A stretch of DNA of 64,000 bases, taken from positions 2,976,001 to 3,040,000 of the forward strand of contig NZ_CP014337.1 of NCBI RefSeq assembly GCF_002024805.1, read 5' to 3'. Within the stretch, counting starts at the first letter, position 1. Each line of letters opens with the position of its first letter. This DNA comes from Elizabethkingia bruuniana (lineage in GTDB: Bacteria; Bacteroidota; Bacteroidia; Flavobacteriales; Weeksellaceae). Position numbers and translations under genes: made by a program. This document shows, in pieces, positions 8,386 through 16,611 of this stretch. The notes beneath the pieces are model-generated. The model saw nothing but the letters and a program-made list of their open reading frames with translations. It ran no database searches and was not told the origin of the DNA.

Positions 8386-9636
8386 TTATTGTATACTTTC
8401 CTGCTCTACTGCAATATGCCCTTCCCATTTATCTACAGCTGTTGTAGCCAAAGCATTTCCTAATACATTGGTCATACTACGAGCCATATCACAAAAGTGG
8501 TCGATTGGCAGAATTAAGGCAATACCTTCTGGCGGAATACCAAACATAGAACATGTAGCCACTACTACAATCAGCGATGCTCTTGGTACACCCGCAACAC
8601 CTTTACTGGTAAGCATTAGTACCAATAACATTAGTAACTGCTTTTCAATAGGCATATGAATATCATATACCTGAGCAATAAATAAAGATGCAAAAGTCAT
8701 ATACATCATACTACCATCCAGATTAAAAGAATAACCCAAAGGAAGTGTAAATGAAATAATCTTATTCTGTGCTCCGAATTTTTCTAATTCTTCTACAAGT
8801 TTTGGGAAAACTGCTTCAGAACTAGTTGTTGTAAATGCAATTAATAAAGGTGTTTTTATATGTCTTAATAAGTCTTTTAGTCTCTTTCCTAATACCAGAT
8901 AACCAACCCCAAGTAGTACGGCCCATAGCGTTGCAATACCCAGAACGAATGCCAGTAAATAATGGGCATATAGGGTAAATATTTCGAAACCGTATTTTGC
9001 AACAGCTGCTGCAACGGCTCCCAATACTCCTAAAGGCGCAAACCACATAACATAGTTTACCATGATTAATACAACGTGAGCTATTTTGTCCAGGAAGTCT
9101 GTTACCATTTGTCCTTTTTCACCATAGGCACCTAATGCAATCCCAAAAATTACAGAGAAAACTACAATCTGAAGAATCTCGTTTGTGGAAAAAGCTTCGA
9201 AAATACTCTTTGGCACCATATGGTTGACAAAGTGTTCCAACGTAAAGTCGCTTTGTGTTTTTAATAAGTCTCCTGCATCACTTACATTCATTACAATATC
9301 AGTCCCTTCTCCTGGTTTCATAATGTTAACCAGTACCAGACCTATTAATAATGATGTTAAAGATGCCGTAATGAACCATGTCATTGCTTTAGCACCAACA
9401 CGTCCAACCATTTTCATGTCCCCCATTTTAGCGATACCTACTACCAATGTAGAGAATACTAATGGCGCAATAATCATCTGTACCAGACGAATAAATAAGC
9501 TGCCTAAAAGTTTAATGTTTTTGGAAAAAGTATCGATAGTTTCCTTTGGATAGTTAAAGTGAACAATGGCTCCTATAATTACACCCAAGATAAGGGCGGC
9601 GATAATAGAAATAAAAAGTTTATTTTGTCCTTTCAT
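8386..9636 (-). CDS. Dicarboxylate/amino acid:cation symporter (DAACS family)
   Basis: 416 residues with about eight hydrophobic helices. Family signatures are visible: the serine-rich loop TTTSSEAVFPKL (HP1), YSFNLDGSMMY (TM7-like NMDGT-type motif) and GVAGVPRASLIV (HP2). These proteins (GltP, DctA) move glutamate, aspartate or C4-dicarboxylates inward with sodium or protons. The substrate cannot be chosen from the sequence alone. It is the first gene of a two-gene unit with pafA. Confidence 0.9.
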   Translation of the reverse strand: MKGQNKLFISIIAALILGVIIGAIVHFNYPKETIDTFSKNIKLLGSLFIRLVQMIIAPLVFSTLVVGIAKMGDMKMVGRVGAKAMTWFITASLTSLLIGLVLVNIMKPGEGTDIVMNVSDAGDLLKTQSDFTLEHFVNHMVPKSIFEAFSTNEILQIVVFSVIFGIALGAYGEKGQMVTDFLDKIAHVVLIMVNYVMWFAPLGVLGAVAAAVAKYGFEIFTLYAHYLLAFVLGIATLWAVLLGVGYLVLGKRLKDLLRHIKTPLLIAFTTTSSEAVFPKLVEELEKFGAQNKIISFTLPLGYSFNLDGSMMYMTFASLFIAQVYDIHMPIEKQLLMLLVLMLTSKGVAGVPRASLIVVVATCSMFGIPPEGIALILPIDHFCDMARSMTNVLGNALATTAVDKWEGHIAVEQESIQ

Positions 9637-9652
9637 AAAATTGTCTCTCCTG

Positions 9653-9660
9653 CAAATATA
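9653..9660 (-). promoter_or_regulatory. TAnnTTTG promoter -7 box for the symporter-pafA unit
   Basis: The minus strand reads TATATTTG, ending 16 bases before the symporter ATG. Between them is CAGGAGAGAC, a possible Shine-Dalgarno stretch. Confidence 0.55.
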
Positions 9661-9706
9661 ATTTAATTTTCTTGTAGTTCTGATTTAGTATGTATTAAAT
9701 AAAAAA

Positions 9707-9721
9707 CCTCTGTATATGAGG
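9707..9721 (-). terminator. Weak hairpin after the RlpA-like gene
   Basis: CCTC/GAGG stem with a 7-base loop, flanked by A and T runs that extend the pairing with one bulge. It lies 7 bases past the stop codon. The short stem makes it less certain than the other terminators here. Confidence 0.45.
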
Positions 9722-9728
9722 CTTTTCT

Positions 9729-10112
9729 TTATTCTAATACCCTATAAGTGACTTTCAGTACACCCTTTCGTACATCTCCTAATTTCTTAAAAGCTGACTT
9801 CGTAATATCGAAGGCTCTTCCTTTATGAAGATATCCTCTGTCATTTACTTTTACGGTTACTGTATCTCCTGTGGCAACATTGGTAAGCAATACTTTGGTA
9901 CCGAAAGGAAGATTTGCGTGTGCAGCGGTTAGTTTACCATTATCGAAAACTTCACCACTGGAAGTCTTGCGCCCGTTAAACGTGTCGCTGTAATAAGAAA
10001 CTGTTGTTGACTTTTCTTCGCCTGACTTCATATTACTAACCGTACCACAAGCAATTGCCGGCAGTAGGGTTAACAGAAATATAACTCTACTCATTCGTTT
10101 TATCAATTTCAT
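9729..10112 (-). CDS. RlpA-like double-psi beta-barrel lipoprotein
   Basis: 127 residues from the ATG at 10112. A lipoprotein signal (AIACG, Cys22) precedes a double-psi beta-barrel domain (about 35-125) with SYYSDTFNGRKTSSGE, LTAAHANLPFGTKVLLTN and VNDRGYLHKGRAFDITKSA, the classic RlpA/septal lytic transglycosylase signatures including the DRG loop and catalytic-type Asp. Probably acts on denuded glycan strands in the envelope. An in-frame ATG exists at 10133, but a TATTTTTG promoter box at 10121-10128 lies between the two and favours the downstream start, which also gives a clean lipoprotein signal. Confidence 0.88.
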   Translation of the reverse strand: MKLIKRMSRVIFLLTLLPAIACGTVSNMKSGEEKSTTVSYYSDTFNGRKTSSGEVFDNGKLTAAHANLPFGTKVLLTNVATGDTVTVKVNDRGYLHKGRAFDITKSAFKKLGDVRKGVLKVTYRVLE

Positions 10113-10120
10113 ACAGGAGC

Positions 10121-10128
10121 CAAAAATA
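10121..10128 (-). promoter_or_regulatory. TAnnTTTG promoter -7 box for the RlpA-like gene
   Basis: The minus strand reads TATTTTTG, followed after 8 bases (GCTCCTGT) by the ATG at 10112. It decides the start of this gene. Confidence 0.5.
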
Positions 10129-10231
10129 AGCATTTTTATTTTGACACGTTTTCACACTCTTTTTTCACATATAAACAAACTAATAATCAGTATTTTAACA
10201 AAAATAAATATCCAATTTACAGCAAACAAAA

Positions 10232-10255
10232 AGCCGGAAGACTAATCTTCCGGCT
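10232..10255 (-). terminator. Rho-independent terminator after rimO
   Basis: Perfect 10-bp stem (AGCCGGAAGA/TCTTCCGGCT) with a 4-base loop and a T run on the minus strand, about 50 bases past the rimO stop. Confidence 0.88.
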
Positions 10256-10305
10256 ATGGTAAAGGGTTATCCCTTGATTCTATTATTTAAGTGTAGAATA
10301 ATATA

Positions 10306-11610
10306 TTAGTCTACAACTTCTCCGTATAAATCGAAATCGTCGGCAGAAGTAATTTTCACATTAACAAACTCTCCTACACTGATATACGTATTTTCAGCAG
10401 GTACTAAAACAGTGTTATCAACATCCGGAGAATCGAATTCTGTTCTTCCGATAAAGTAGCTTCCTTCTTTTCTATCGAACAGACATTTGAAGGTCTTACC
10501 AACTTTTTCCTGATTTATCTCATATGAAATTTGCTGCTGAACTTCCATAATTTCTTCTACACGACGTTCTTTAACTTCTGCAGGAACATCATCTTCATAA
10601 ATAAATGCACCTGTATTTTCTTCGTGAGAATAGGTAAAACAGCCTAATCTGTCAAAACGCTGATCTCTTACCCAGTTTTTCAATTCTTCAAAATGCTCTT
10701 CAGTTTCACCCGGGAAACCTACGATAAGAGTTGTTCTGATAGCCATTCCCGGAACTTTCTCACGGAACTTATCCAATAAAGCATTGGTCTTCTCGAAAGT
10801 AGTTCCACGTTTCATACGCTTTAGAACATCATTATTAATATGCTGAAGCGGAATATCTATATAGTTACAGATTTTAGGTTCTTCTTTTATAATTTCCAGT
10901 ACATCTTCCGGGAAACCTGTAGGGAAAGCATAGTGCAGACGAATCCACTCAATTCCTTCCACTTTTACAAGCTCTTTCAAAAGATCACCTAATGCACGTT
11001 TTTTATAAATATCTAATCCGTAGAATGTAAGATCCTGAGCAATAAGAATTAATTCTTTTACACCATTCTTAGCCAAATTCTCAGCTTCTTTTACCAGATT
11101 TTCTATCGGAGTAGAAATGTGATTACCTCTCATTAAAGGTATTGCACAGAAAGTACACGGTCTGTCGCAGCCTTCAGAAATTTTAAGATAAGCATAATGT
11201 CTTGGTGTTGTAGTAAGACGCTCTCCTACCAATTCGTGACGGTAATCTGCGCCTAAATGTTTTAGCAAAATTGGCAGATCGCGGGTTCCGAAATACTGAT
11301 CCACATCCGGAATTTCTCTTATCAAATCCGGTTTATATCTTTCGGAAAGACAGCCTGTAACGAAAACTTTTTCTACAGCACCCTGATTTTTAAGATCTAC
11401 ATATTCCAGAATTGTATTAATACTCTCTTCTTTAGCATTATCAATAAATCCACAGGTATTAATTACAACAATATCTCCCTTGTCTTCATGAACCACCTCT
11501 TTGCCATTGGCTTTAAGCTGCCCCATCAATACTTCGGAGTCATATACATTCTTGGAACACCCGAGTGTTACAATATTAATTTTCTTTTTGTTAGAAGATT
11601 TTGTCCGCAT
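10306..11610 (-). CDS. rimO: Ribosomal protein uS12 methylthiotransferase RimO
   Basis: 434 residues. The order is an N-terminal MTTase (UPF0004) domain starting VTLGCSKNVYDSEVLMGQL, a radical SAM domain with the CxxxCxxC cluster motif in SEGCDRPCTFCAIPLMRG, and a C-terminal TRAM domain. The VTLGCSKN form and the overall length point to RimO, which thiomethylates an aspartate of ribosomal protein S12, rather than to MiaB. It forms a single-gene unit with its own promoter box and terminator. Confidence 0.95.
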   Translation of the reverse strand: MRTKSSNKKKINIVTLGCSKNVYDSEVLMGQLKANGKEVVHEDKGDIVVINTCGFIDNAKEESINTILEYVDLKNQGAVEKVFVTGCLSERYKPDLIREIPDVDQYFGTRDLPILLKHLGADYRHELVGERLTTTPRHYAYLKISEGCDRPCTFCAIPLMRGNHISTPIENLVKEAENLAKNGVKELILIAQDLTFYGLDIYKKRALGDLLKELVKVEGIEWIRLHYAFPTGFPEDVLEIIKEEPKICNYIDIPLQHINNDVLKRMKRGTTFEKTNALLDKFREKVPGMAIRTTLIVGFPGETEEHFEELKNWVRDQRFDRLGCFTYSHEENTGAFIYEDDVPAEVKERRVEEIMEVQQQISYEINQEKVGKTFKCLFDRKEGSYFIGRTEFDSPDVDNTVLVPAENTYISVGEFVNVKITSADDFDLYGEVVD

Positions 11611-11628
11611 TTGTCAATTTTCAATTTG

Positions 11629-11636
11629 CAAAGATA
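11629..11636 (-). promoter_or_regulatory. TAnnTTTG promoter -7 box for rimO
   Basis: The minus strand reads TATCTTTG, 18 bases before the rimO ATG. Confidence 0.6.
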
Positions 11637-11661
11637 CGAATTTGAAATATGAAGTAAAAAG

Positions 11662-11697
11662 TATGGGGCGTGAAACCTAAATGCTTCACCCCCCATA
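11662..11697 (-). terminator. Rho-independent terminator after the aerolysin-like gene
   Basis: TATGGGG pairs with CCCCATA, then after one C:C mismatch GTGAA pairs with TTCAC around a 10-base loop. A TTTTT run follows on the minus strand. It ends the four-gene receptor locus. Confidence 0.82.
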
Positions 11698-11723
11698 GCT
11701 TGTTAAATTACACAAAAAAATAT

Positions 11724-12911
11724 TTACAGTTTGTATAGTGTTTTAGGAACTTCACTCAACACTTTTTTAGCAACGATCGAGTTTGTATCTAAATTACGCT
11801 GCTCCAACGTAACTTTAATATCTGTACACGACACTCCATTCCATGTTCCTTTTAAAGTAATTAATTTACCAGTATTTTTACCTCGTAGTTTAGCAGTATA
11901 ATTTAGGTTAATTAAATATCTACCAACTGTAGCAGTTGCAGTAACACTAGTTCTTGGAGCAATGACAATTGGAAAATTATAAGTTTGTGTATCCTCCATA
12001 CTTTCACTTTTTCCATAAGTTGCAGAATAATTAGTATTCACTGTAGTTGTGATTTTTTTTTCAGCAATGATAGGAATCCCAACTTTAATTGTTCCATTAA
12101 CATTTAATGATCCTCCTGTCGTTTTGGACCAGTTAGAAGAAAATGATGCTCTTTTAGAAAACCCAGTTGTCATACTTTGTTGTACAGAGGTATTATTCGA
12201 ATAAAACCATGTTGTAATGAAGTCTGGCTGCTGAATCATTGTCCCTGTATCCGGATTATCATATTCTAAGCTAATAATTTCAAAATCATCAATAGGTCTT
12301 ATTTCAAATTCCTGTTTTCCCTGACTAAGATATTTATCTACAAAAATCTTACTTGCATCAGAATTCCCTATAACTCCATAGGTTGTAATACCATTGTCTC
12401 TATATCTTATCCCTGTATTTTGTAAGATATAAGCATCAGGATGAACAGTACTTCCTCCTAAAAACTGCCAGAAAGTTCCTCTAAAAGAGTTGTCTCTTAT
12501 CTTAGGAATCAAAGAATTCGTAGCAGGATTGATACCGGTAGTTAAAACGTACTTTTGTCCATTGATAAAAGTATATATTGAAATCCCTCCATTTGATTCA
12601 GACGGAAACTCCAAATAGAATTTTTGATTATCTGAGTTATTTTGTTTTTCAAAAGTTGCATTACGATTCGTTCCTTGTGTCGTAAGATAAAAATTGCCAT
12701 TAACATTTTCTTTAGATATAATATTAACAGGATAATCTTTTAGTTCTAAAAAAGAGCTACTTCTGTCTTCTATAAAATTCCCGGCATTCTTTAGTATACT
12801 TGCAGAAGCCTGTAGAGCATTTTTTTCATTTTTAATTTCATCTTCTCTTGAACAAGAAGATAAAAGGATTAATATAATGGATGAAAATAGTAAGCTAATT
12901 ATTTTTTTCAT
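11724..12911 (-). CDS. Lipoprotein resembling an aerolysin/ETX-MTX2-type pore-forming protein
   Basis: 395 residues with a lipoprotein signal (LSSC, Cys20). Residues about 70-210 have short beta-rich units with FYLTTQG and QKYVLTTG that resemble a beta-trefoil lectin. Residues about 230-345 show the pattern of aerolysin-type pore-forming modules: long beta strands rich in alternating Ser/Thr, a central stretch IKVGIPIIAEKKI that could be the insertion hairpin, and PIVIAPRTSVTATATVG, like the VPP-T-V strand of ETX/MTX2 toxins. This is fold inference from pattern, not a search. It is last in the unit with a TonB receptor and a lipoprotein (49-base gap), so it may open target membranes or bind a surface ligand for that importer. 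It could instead be a non-toxic member of the fold. Confidence 0.6.
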   Translation of the reverse strand: MKKIISLLFSSIILILLSSCSREDEIKNEKNALQASASILKNAGNFIEDRSSSFLELKDYPVNIISKENVNGNFYLTTQGTNRNATFEKQNNSDNQKFYLEFPSESNGGISIYTFINGQKYVLTTGINPATNSLIPKIRDNSFRGTFWQFLGGSTVHPDAYILQNTGIRYRDNGITTYGVIGNSDASKIFVDKYLSQGKQEFEIRPIDDFEIISLEYDNPDTGTMIQQPDFITTWFYSNNTSVQQSMTTGFSKRASFSSNWSKTTGGSLNVNGTIKVGIPIIAEKKITTTVNTNYSATYGKSESMEDTQTYNFPIVIAPRTSVTATATVGRYLINLNYTAKLRGKNTGKLITLKGTWNGVSCTDIKVTLEQRNLDTNSIVAKKVLSEVPKTLYKL

Positions 12912-12960
12912 TTTAATTTAATTTATAATATTTATTGTGATTATGTTATATTGTAAAAGG

Positions 12961-13524
12961 TTATTTTGTTATACTGTATTTTCCTTCAGCATCTGTTTCA
13001 CCACCTGTATGAGTACCCCACTCAACACCATTTTTAGCTTCCGATACTGTTACCGGTTCATGATATAGAGTAACGATAACTTGAGTCCCATCCCCTGCTT
13101 CTGCTCTATTAACTTTCCAACGTGTCTTTAGTCCTACTTTTGCACCATCCTTACGTGTTGAAGAAGCATCATCTGTTCTTGTTAACTCAATATCCGACTT
13201 AGTGAAATTAAAAACTATAAAATGTTCATTTATAGCCTTCTTAATTGCTTCAGTTGCATCTTCATTTCCATTTAAGAATGAAACTGACACATCATAGCTA
13301 TGACCATCCTGTAATTTAATTTTAGGAAAAGCAGTACTATTTTGTTGGTAACTGTAAACAGCGGTTGTTTTATCCGCCATGTCAGTTACATTTAAAACAA
13401 CATTAGAAATCGTCTCTTGATCTAGATCGTCTTCTTCCACAGAACCTCTGTTACATGATAAAGACACTAAGCTTAAAACTATTAATAAAACACTGATATT
13501 AAATATTTTGAATATATTTTTCAT
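12961..13524 (-). CDS. Receptor-associated lipoprotein
   Basis: 187 residues with a lipoprotein signal (SLSC, Cys24). The beta-rich body ends with VIVTLYHEP and GGETDAEGKYSI, resembling a family of Bacteroidota lipoproteins (often labelled type 1 periplasmic binding fold superfamily) that sit next to TonB receptors and end in GGETD-type strands. An acidic SVEEDDLDQE stretch follows the lipid site. It lies 89 bases after the TonB receptor stop and 49 bases before the aerolysin-like gene, all on the minus strand, so it probably serves the same import system as an accessory surface or periplasmic protein. Confidence 0.7.
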   Translation of the reverse strand: MKNIFKIFNISVLLIVLSLVSLSCNRGSVEEDDLDQETISNVVLNVTDMADKTTAVYSYQQNSTAFPKIKLQDGHSYDVSVSFLNGNEDATEAIKKAINEHFIVFNFTKSDIELTRTDDASSTRKDGAKVGLKTRWKVNRAEAGDGTQVIVTLYHEPVTVSEAKNGVEWGTHTGGETDAEGKYSITK

Positions 13525-13613
13525 TTTGTTATAAATTTATTTTTGTTATTGAAAGAAATATAAATGGTTACAATTAACATAACCTCCATGTATATTTAAT
13601 CTTTAACTGATGA

Positions 13614-15998
13614 TTAAAAATTGTATTTAAGATTTAAGATAAAATTGCGCCCAGCTTCATAACTAAAGAAACGCAGTCTGTTGAGATAATCTTTATAGTT
13701 AGTATTTAAAAGATTATTCACAGTAAGTCCTACAGAAAAGTTTTTATAAATATCGACTCCTGCCTGCAGCCCCCAAAGATTGTATGCTTTTGGAGGAGTT
13801 GAAAGATCCAATGTTGCTATATAAGCTTCCCCTTTATCATCATACAAAGTGATGTCTATTGGATTATATGGAAATCTGCTCTGACGGAATACCTGTCTGT
13901 TATTCACATTGAAGTAGAAATTATTCCACTCCGGCTTATTAAACTCTATAGCATTGTAAACATTAGTTGGTGCCATCAGGATTAACGGGACATTATTCGT
14001 CATATCCTGTCCGTATAAATAAGCTGCACGGCCTTTGTATGTTAAATTAGAAGTAAGCTTCCAGTTAATATCTAAGTCTGCACCAAACATTTTGGCATCA
14101 ATCTGTTGATAACTCCATACCGGGAAAACACCACGAATTGTATTCTGTATTCCTGTAGGAACTTCGTTGATATAGTTTTTGGTATAGAAGAAATATGGAT
14201 TCAATGAGATTTGTAATCCTTGCAGAGCATTAATTTTGCTTTCGATTAACAAATTAAACTGATTACCAGTTTCATTTTTCAAACTCATATCACCAACTTC
14301 TATCACCGATGCTGAATGGTGTAATCCATCGGAGAATAGTTCTGCAATATTTGGCGTTCTGCTTACTCTGGAATAATTAAATTTCAAATTAAGTGCTGAA
14401 GAGGGTTTATATTCTACCCCGGCACTGAAAGAAAAATTATGATAATTCAGAACCGGATTTGTAAGTGTACGGTTCGCTTTTTCTTTTACTTTAAATTCCG
14501 GGTATAGAGCCGCATAACGATTATTCCAATCCGAAGTATCATACCATTTTTGTACATCATATCTGTTAAAATCGTATCTGGCAGATGCTTCAGCATTCCA
14601 TTTTGAATTGAATTTATATTTAAATATGGAATAAACACCGCCTGCATATTTATCATAATTAGGAATCAGTCTTCTGGCTTTAGTAGCCGGATCTGAATAA
14701 TTGTTCTGATAGGTTCCGTCAATTCCGGATTCCAGACTCCAGTTATCTTTATTCAGCAAATGATTAATATTAACCTGATTTGTAATCAAAGCCATATCCA
14801 AAGCTGGTAGCTTATTAAGATCCCCAACGCGGACATCATATTCCTGTCGGTGATTGTACTGGAAACTATAGGTTAAAGACAGTTTTCCAAAATTTTTAAA
14901 ATCATTATAAGCATTAAATTTCACCAAATGATGTTCTACAACCTGTTTAGGATTATCTATATCATAGCTGAAATTTCTTTCATAAATTGGACGAGGAGCA
15001 TTTACAGCTTCATAAAAATCTTTTAAACTTCCAATATGTGAACCTCTGAAAATACCAAGATTTTGATTAGTTAGATAGTAATCTATAGAAAATCCTCTAT
15101 GTGCATTTTTCTTCTGGATTCCAAAATTAAAAGAACTCGATTCTAATCCGGTATTCATTAATCCGTAGTCAGGTGCCTTAAGATCTCCTAATTTATTATA
15201 AGCTCCATTAGTATTAATTGCCCAGCCATTTTTCCATAGCTTCAGAAGGTTTACATTAACTCCACCGCCTCGGCCATTAGACTGTCCATTTAGCGTTACA
15301 CTACCTTCCAGTGTATCTTTTTTAGGATAAATTGCTGGTTCAAGCAATACAACCCCACCAATAGCATCACCACCAAACTTTAGCGCCGAAGCTCCTTTTA
15401 CCACATCTATATGCTGGTAATTATTAATATCCACATTAGGAGCATGCTCTACACCCCATTCCTGTTCAGCCATCTTTACCCCGTTATTAAGGATTGCAAC
15501 ACGGCTCCCGTACATACCATGGATAATAGGTTTTACAATATTATTACCAGTTTTTAATCCTTCAACTCCGGATATATTTGTTAACAGATTCCCCAGATTA
15601 CTGGCCACATTTCTGGAAATCATATTTTTATCCAGAGAGCTAACAATCATAGCACCTGGAGTACGATGTTTTACATTCAGCACTACAGTTTCTATATCTT
15701 CAGCTCTATGCTCCAGATTAATTTCAAGTTTGAGATGCTTATCTACTTTCAGATTTTCTTTGAATGCATCAAACTTTGGATGTGTAACCACCACTGCATA
15801 TTCTCCGCTATTTATTTTCAGAGAAAAAACGCCTTTAGCATCAGATATTGCTTTAACACCTCCAATATTAATCTGCGCCTGGGCTATTGGAGAGTGATTA
15901 TCTGAATCTTTTACCGTCCCCTGTACGGTAAAGCTGCTTTGCGCATAAGACATTACCATACCACATAGCAGCAGGAATGTCGTCATATATTTTGACAT
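13614..15998 (-). CDS. TonB-dependent outer membrane receptor
   Basis: 794 residues. A signal peptide (to about 19) is followed by a carboxypeptidase-regulatory-like domain (about 22-105), a plug domain with GMYGSRVAILNNGVKMAEQ and VVKGASALKFGGDAIGG (about 115-235), and a beta barrel ending in the aromatic C-terminus NLKYNF. The cargo is unknown. The setting, with a Cys/His-rich small membrane protein upstream and an accessory lipoprotein downstream, is like that of metal or metallophore receptors, which is inference. A second receptor at 27741 shares the overall plug style but has no regulatory-like domain. Confidence 0.9.
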   Translation of the reverse strand: MSKYMTTFLLLCGMVMSYAQSSFTVQGTVKDSDNHSPIAQAQINIGGVKAISDAKGVFSLKINSGEYAVVVTHPKFDAFKENLKVDKHLKLEINLEHRAEDIETVVLNVKHRTPGAMIVSSLDKNMISRNVASNLGNLLTNISGVEGLKTGNNIVKPIIHGMYGSRVAILNNGVKMAEQEWGVEHAPNVDINNYQHIDVVKGASALKFGGDAIGGVVLLEPAIYPKKDTLEGSVTLNGQSNGRGGGVNVNLLKLWKNGWAINTNGAYNKLGDLKAPDYGLMNTGLESSSFNFGIQKKNAHRGFSIDYYLTNQNLGIFRGSHIGSLKDFYEAVNAPRPIYERNFSYDIDNPKQVVEHHLVKFNAYNDFKNFGKLSLTYSFQYNHRQEYDVRVGDLNKLPALDMALITNQVNINHLLNKDNWSLESGIDGTYQNNYSDPATKARRLIPNYDKYAGGVYSIFKYKFNSKWNAEASARYDFNRYDVQKWYDTSDWNNRYAALYPEFKVKEKANRTLTNPVLNYHNFSFSAGVEYKPSSALNLKFNYSRVSRTPNIAELFSDGLHHSASVIEVGDMSLKNETGNQFNLLIESKINALQGLQISLNPYFFYTKNYINEVPTGIQNTIRGVFPVWSYQQIDAKMFGADLDINWKLTSNLTYKGRAAYLYGQDMTNNVPLILMAPTNVYNAIEFNKPEWNNFYFNVNNRQVFRQSRFPYNPIDITLYDDKGEAYIATLDLSTPPKAYNLWGLQAGVDIYKNFSVGLTVNNLLNTNYKDYLNRLRFFSYEAGRNFILNLKYNF

Positions 15999-16223
15999 AA
16001 TTTTACCTTAATTTGTTTTAGAACGTGTCTGTTGTAATGATGTACATCAAATTCGCCAGCATTGCTGATAGCTTATTAGATTATAGTATACGGCCATATT
16101 GTTATACTCAAGAAATAATGAGCAAACTACATATTCATACGCTACGACATGAATACATCTTACCAATACACAATTCAACGTTTCTACTTTATGCGACTGT
16201 AAGAATACAAACCGCTGTATACG

Positions 16224-16562
16224 CTAAACAAACGGAGGTCCCCGTAAAGAAAAATAGGTTTTTGCTTCTAAGAAGAATTTTTGCTGATAGAAATAAATTT
16301 GTTCCGCAAAAATCTGAGAGCTGAATAACTCTAATGAAAAGTCAAAAGATTCATAAATCTGATGGCTTCCCATAAGATGACAGGAAAGACAGTCATTAAC
16401 ATTTGGCTGGAAAGATTTTTCCATTTTCACTTTAGTTCCTGTACCAAACGTAACATCTGCTTTGTGGGTATGCAAAAATCCCGCAAAGAAAACTACGAAG
16501 GCGTATATGCCAACGATAATCCCTGCTACAAGCTTTTTATATTGCCCGGAATCTTTTTGCAT
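16224..16562 (-). CDS. Small membrane protein with Cys/His motifs and RGPP C-terminus
   Basis: 112 residues. One membrane segment (about 10-28) is followed by HTHKAD, then NDCLSCHLMGSHQ, and the protein ends SLRGPPFV. The CxxCH-like motif and histidines suggest metal or heme contact. The RGPP ending is one I associate with small Bacteroidota proteins near metal-linked TonB receptors. It is the first gene of the unit with the receptor at 13614-15998 (225-base gap). Its TATATTTG box ends 4 bases before the ATG. The function is unknown. Confidence 0.68.
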   Translation of the reverse strand: MQKDSGQYKKLVAGIIVGIYAFVVFFAGFLHTHKADVTFGTGTKVKMEKSFQPNVNDCLSCHLMGSHQIYESFDFSLELFSSQIFAEQIYFYQQKFFLEAKTYFSLRGPPFV

Positions 16563-16566
16563 TGCA

Positions 16567-16574
16567 CAAATATA
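16567..16574 (-). promoter_or_regulatory. TAnnTTTG promoter -7 box for the RGPP-tail gene
   Basis: The minus strand reads TATATTTG followed by TGCA and the ATG at 16562, so the box ends 4 bases before the start codon. Confidence 0.58.
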
Positions 16575-16611
16575 ATAACTTTATGTGAGTTATATCAATC
16601 TGTGGAACAAT

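Noticed and set aside
9185..9553. 122-residue plus-strand frame inside the symporter gene
   Set aside because: Antisense shadow of transmembrane codons in a well-supported gene.
10113..10133. Upstream start for the RlpA-like gene
   Set aside because: A -7 box lies between the two ATGs, and the longer form has a poorer lipoprotein signal.
16025..16324. 99-residue plus-strand reading frame upstream of the TonB receptor
   Set aside because: It overlaps the RGPP-tail gene on the other strand, has no recognisable motif or start context, and fits a chance open frame.
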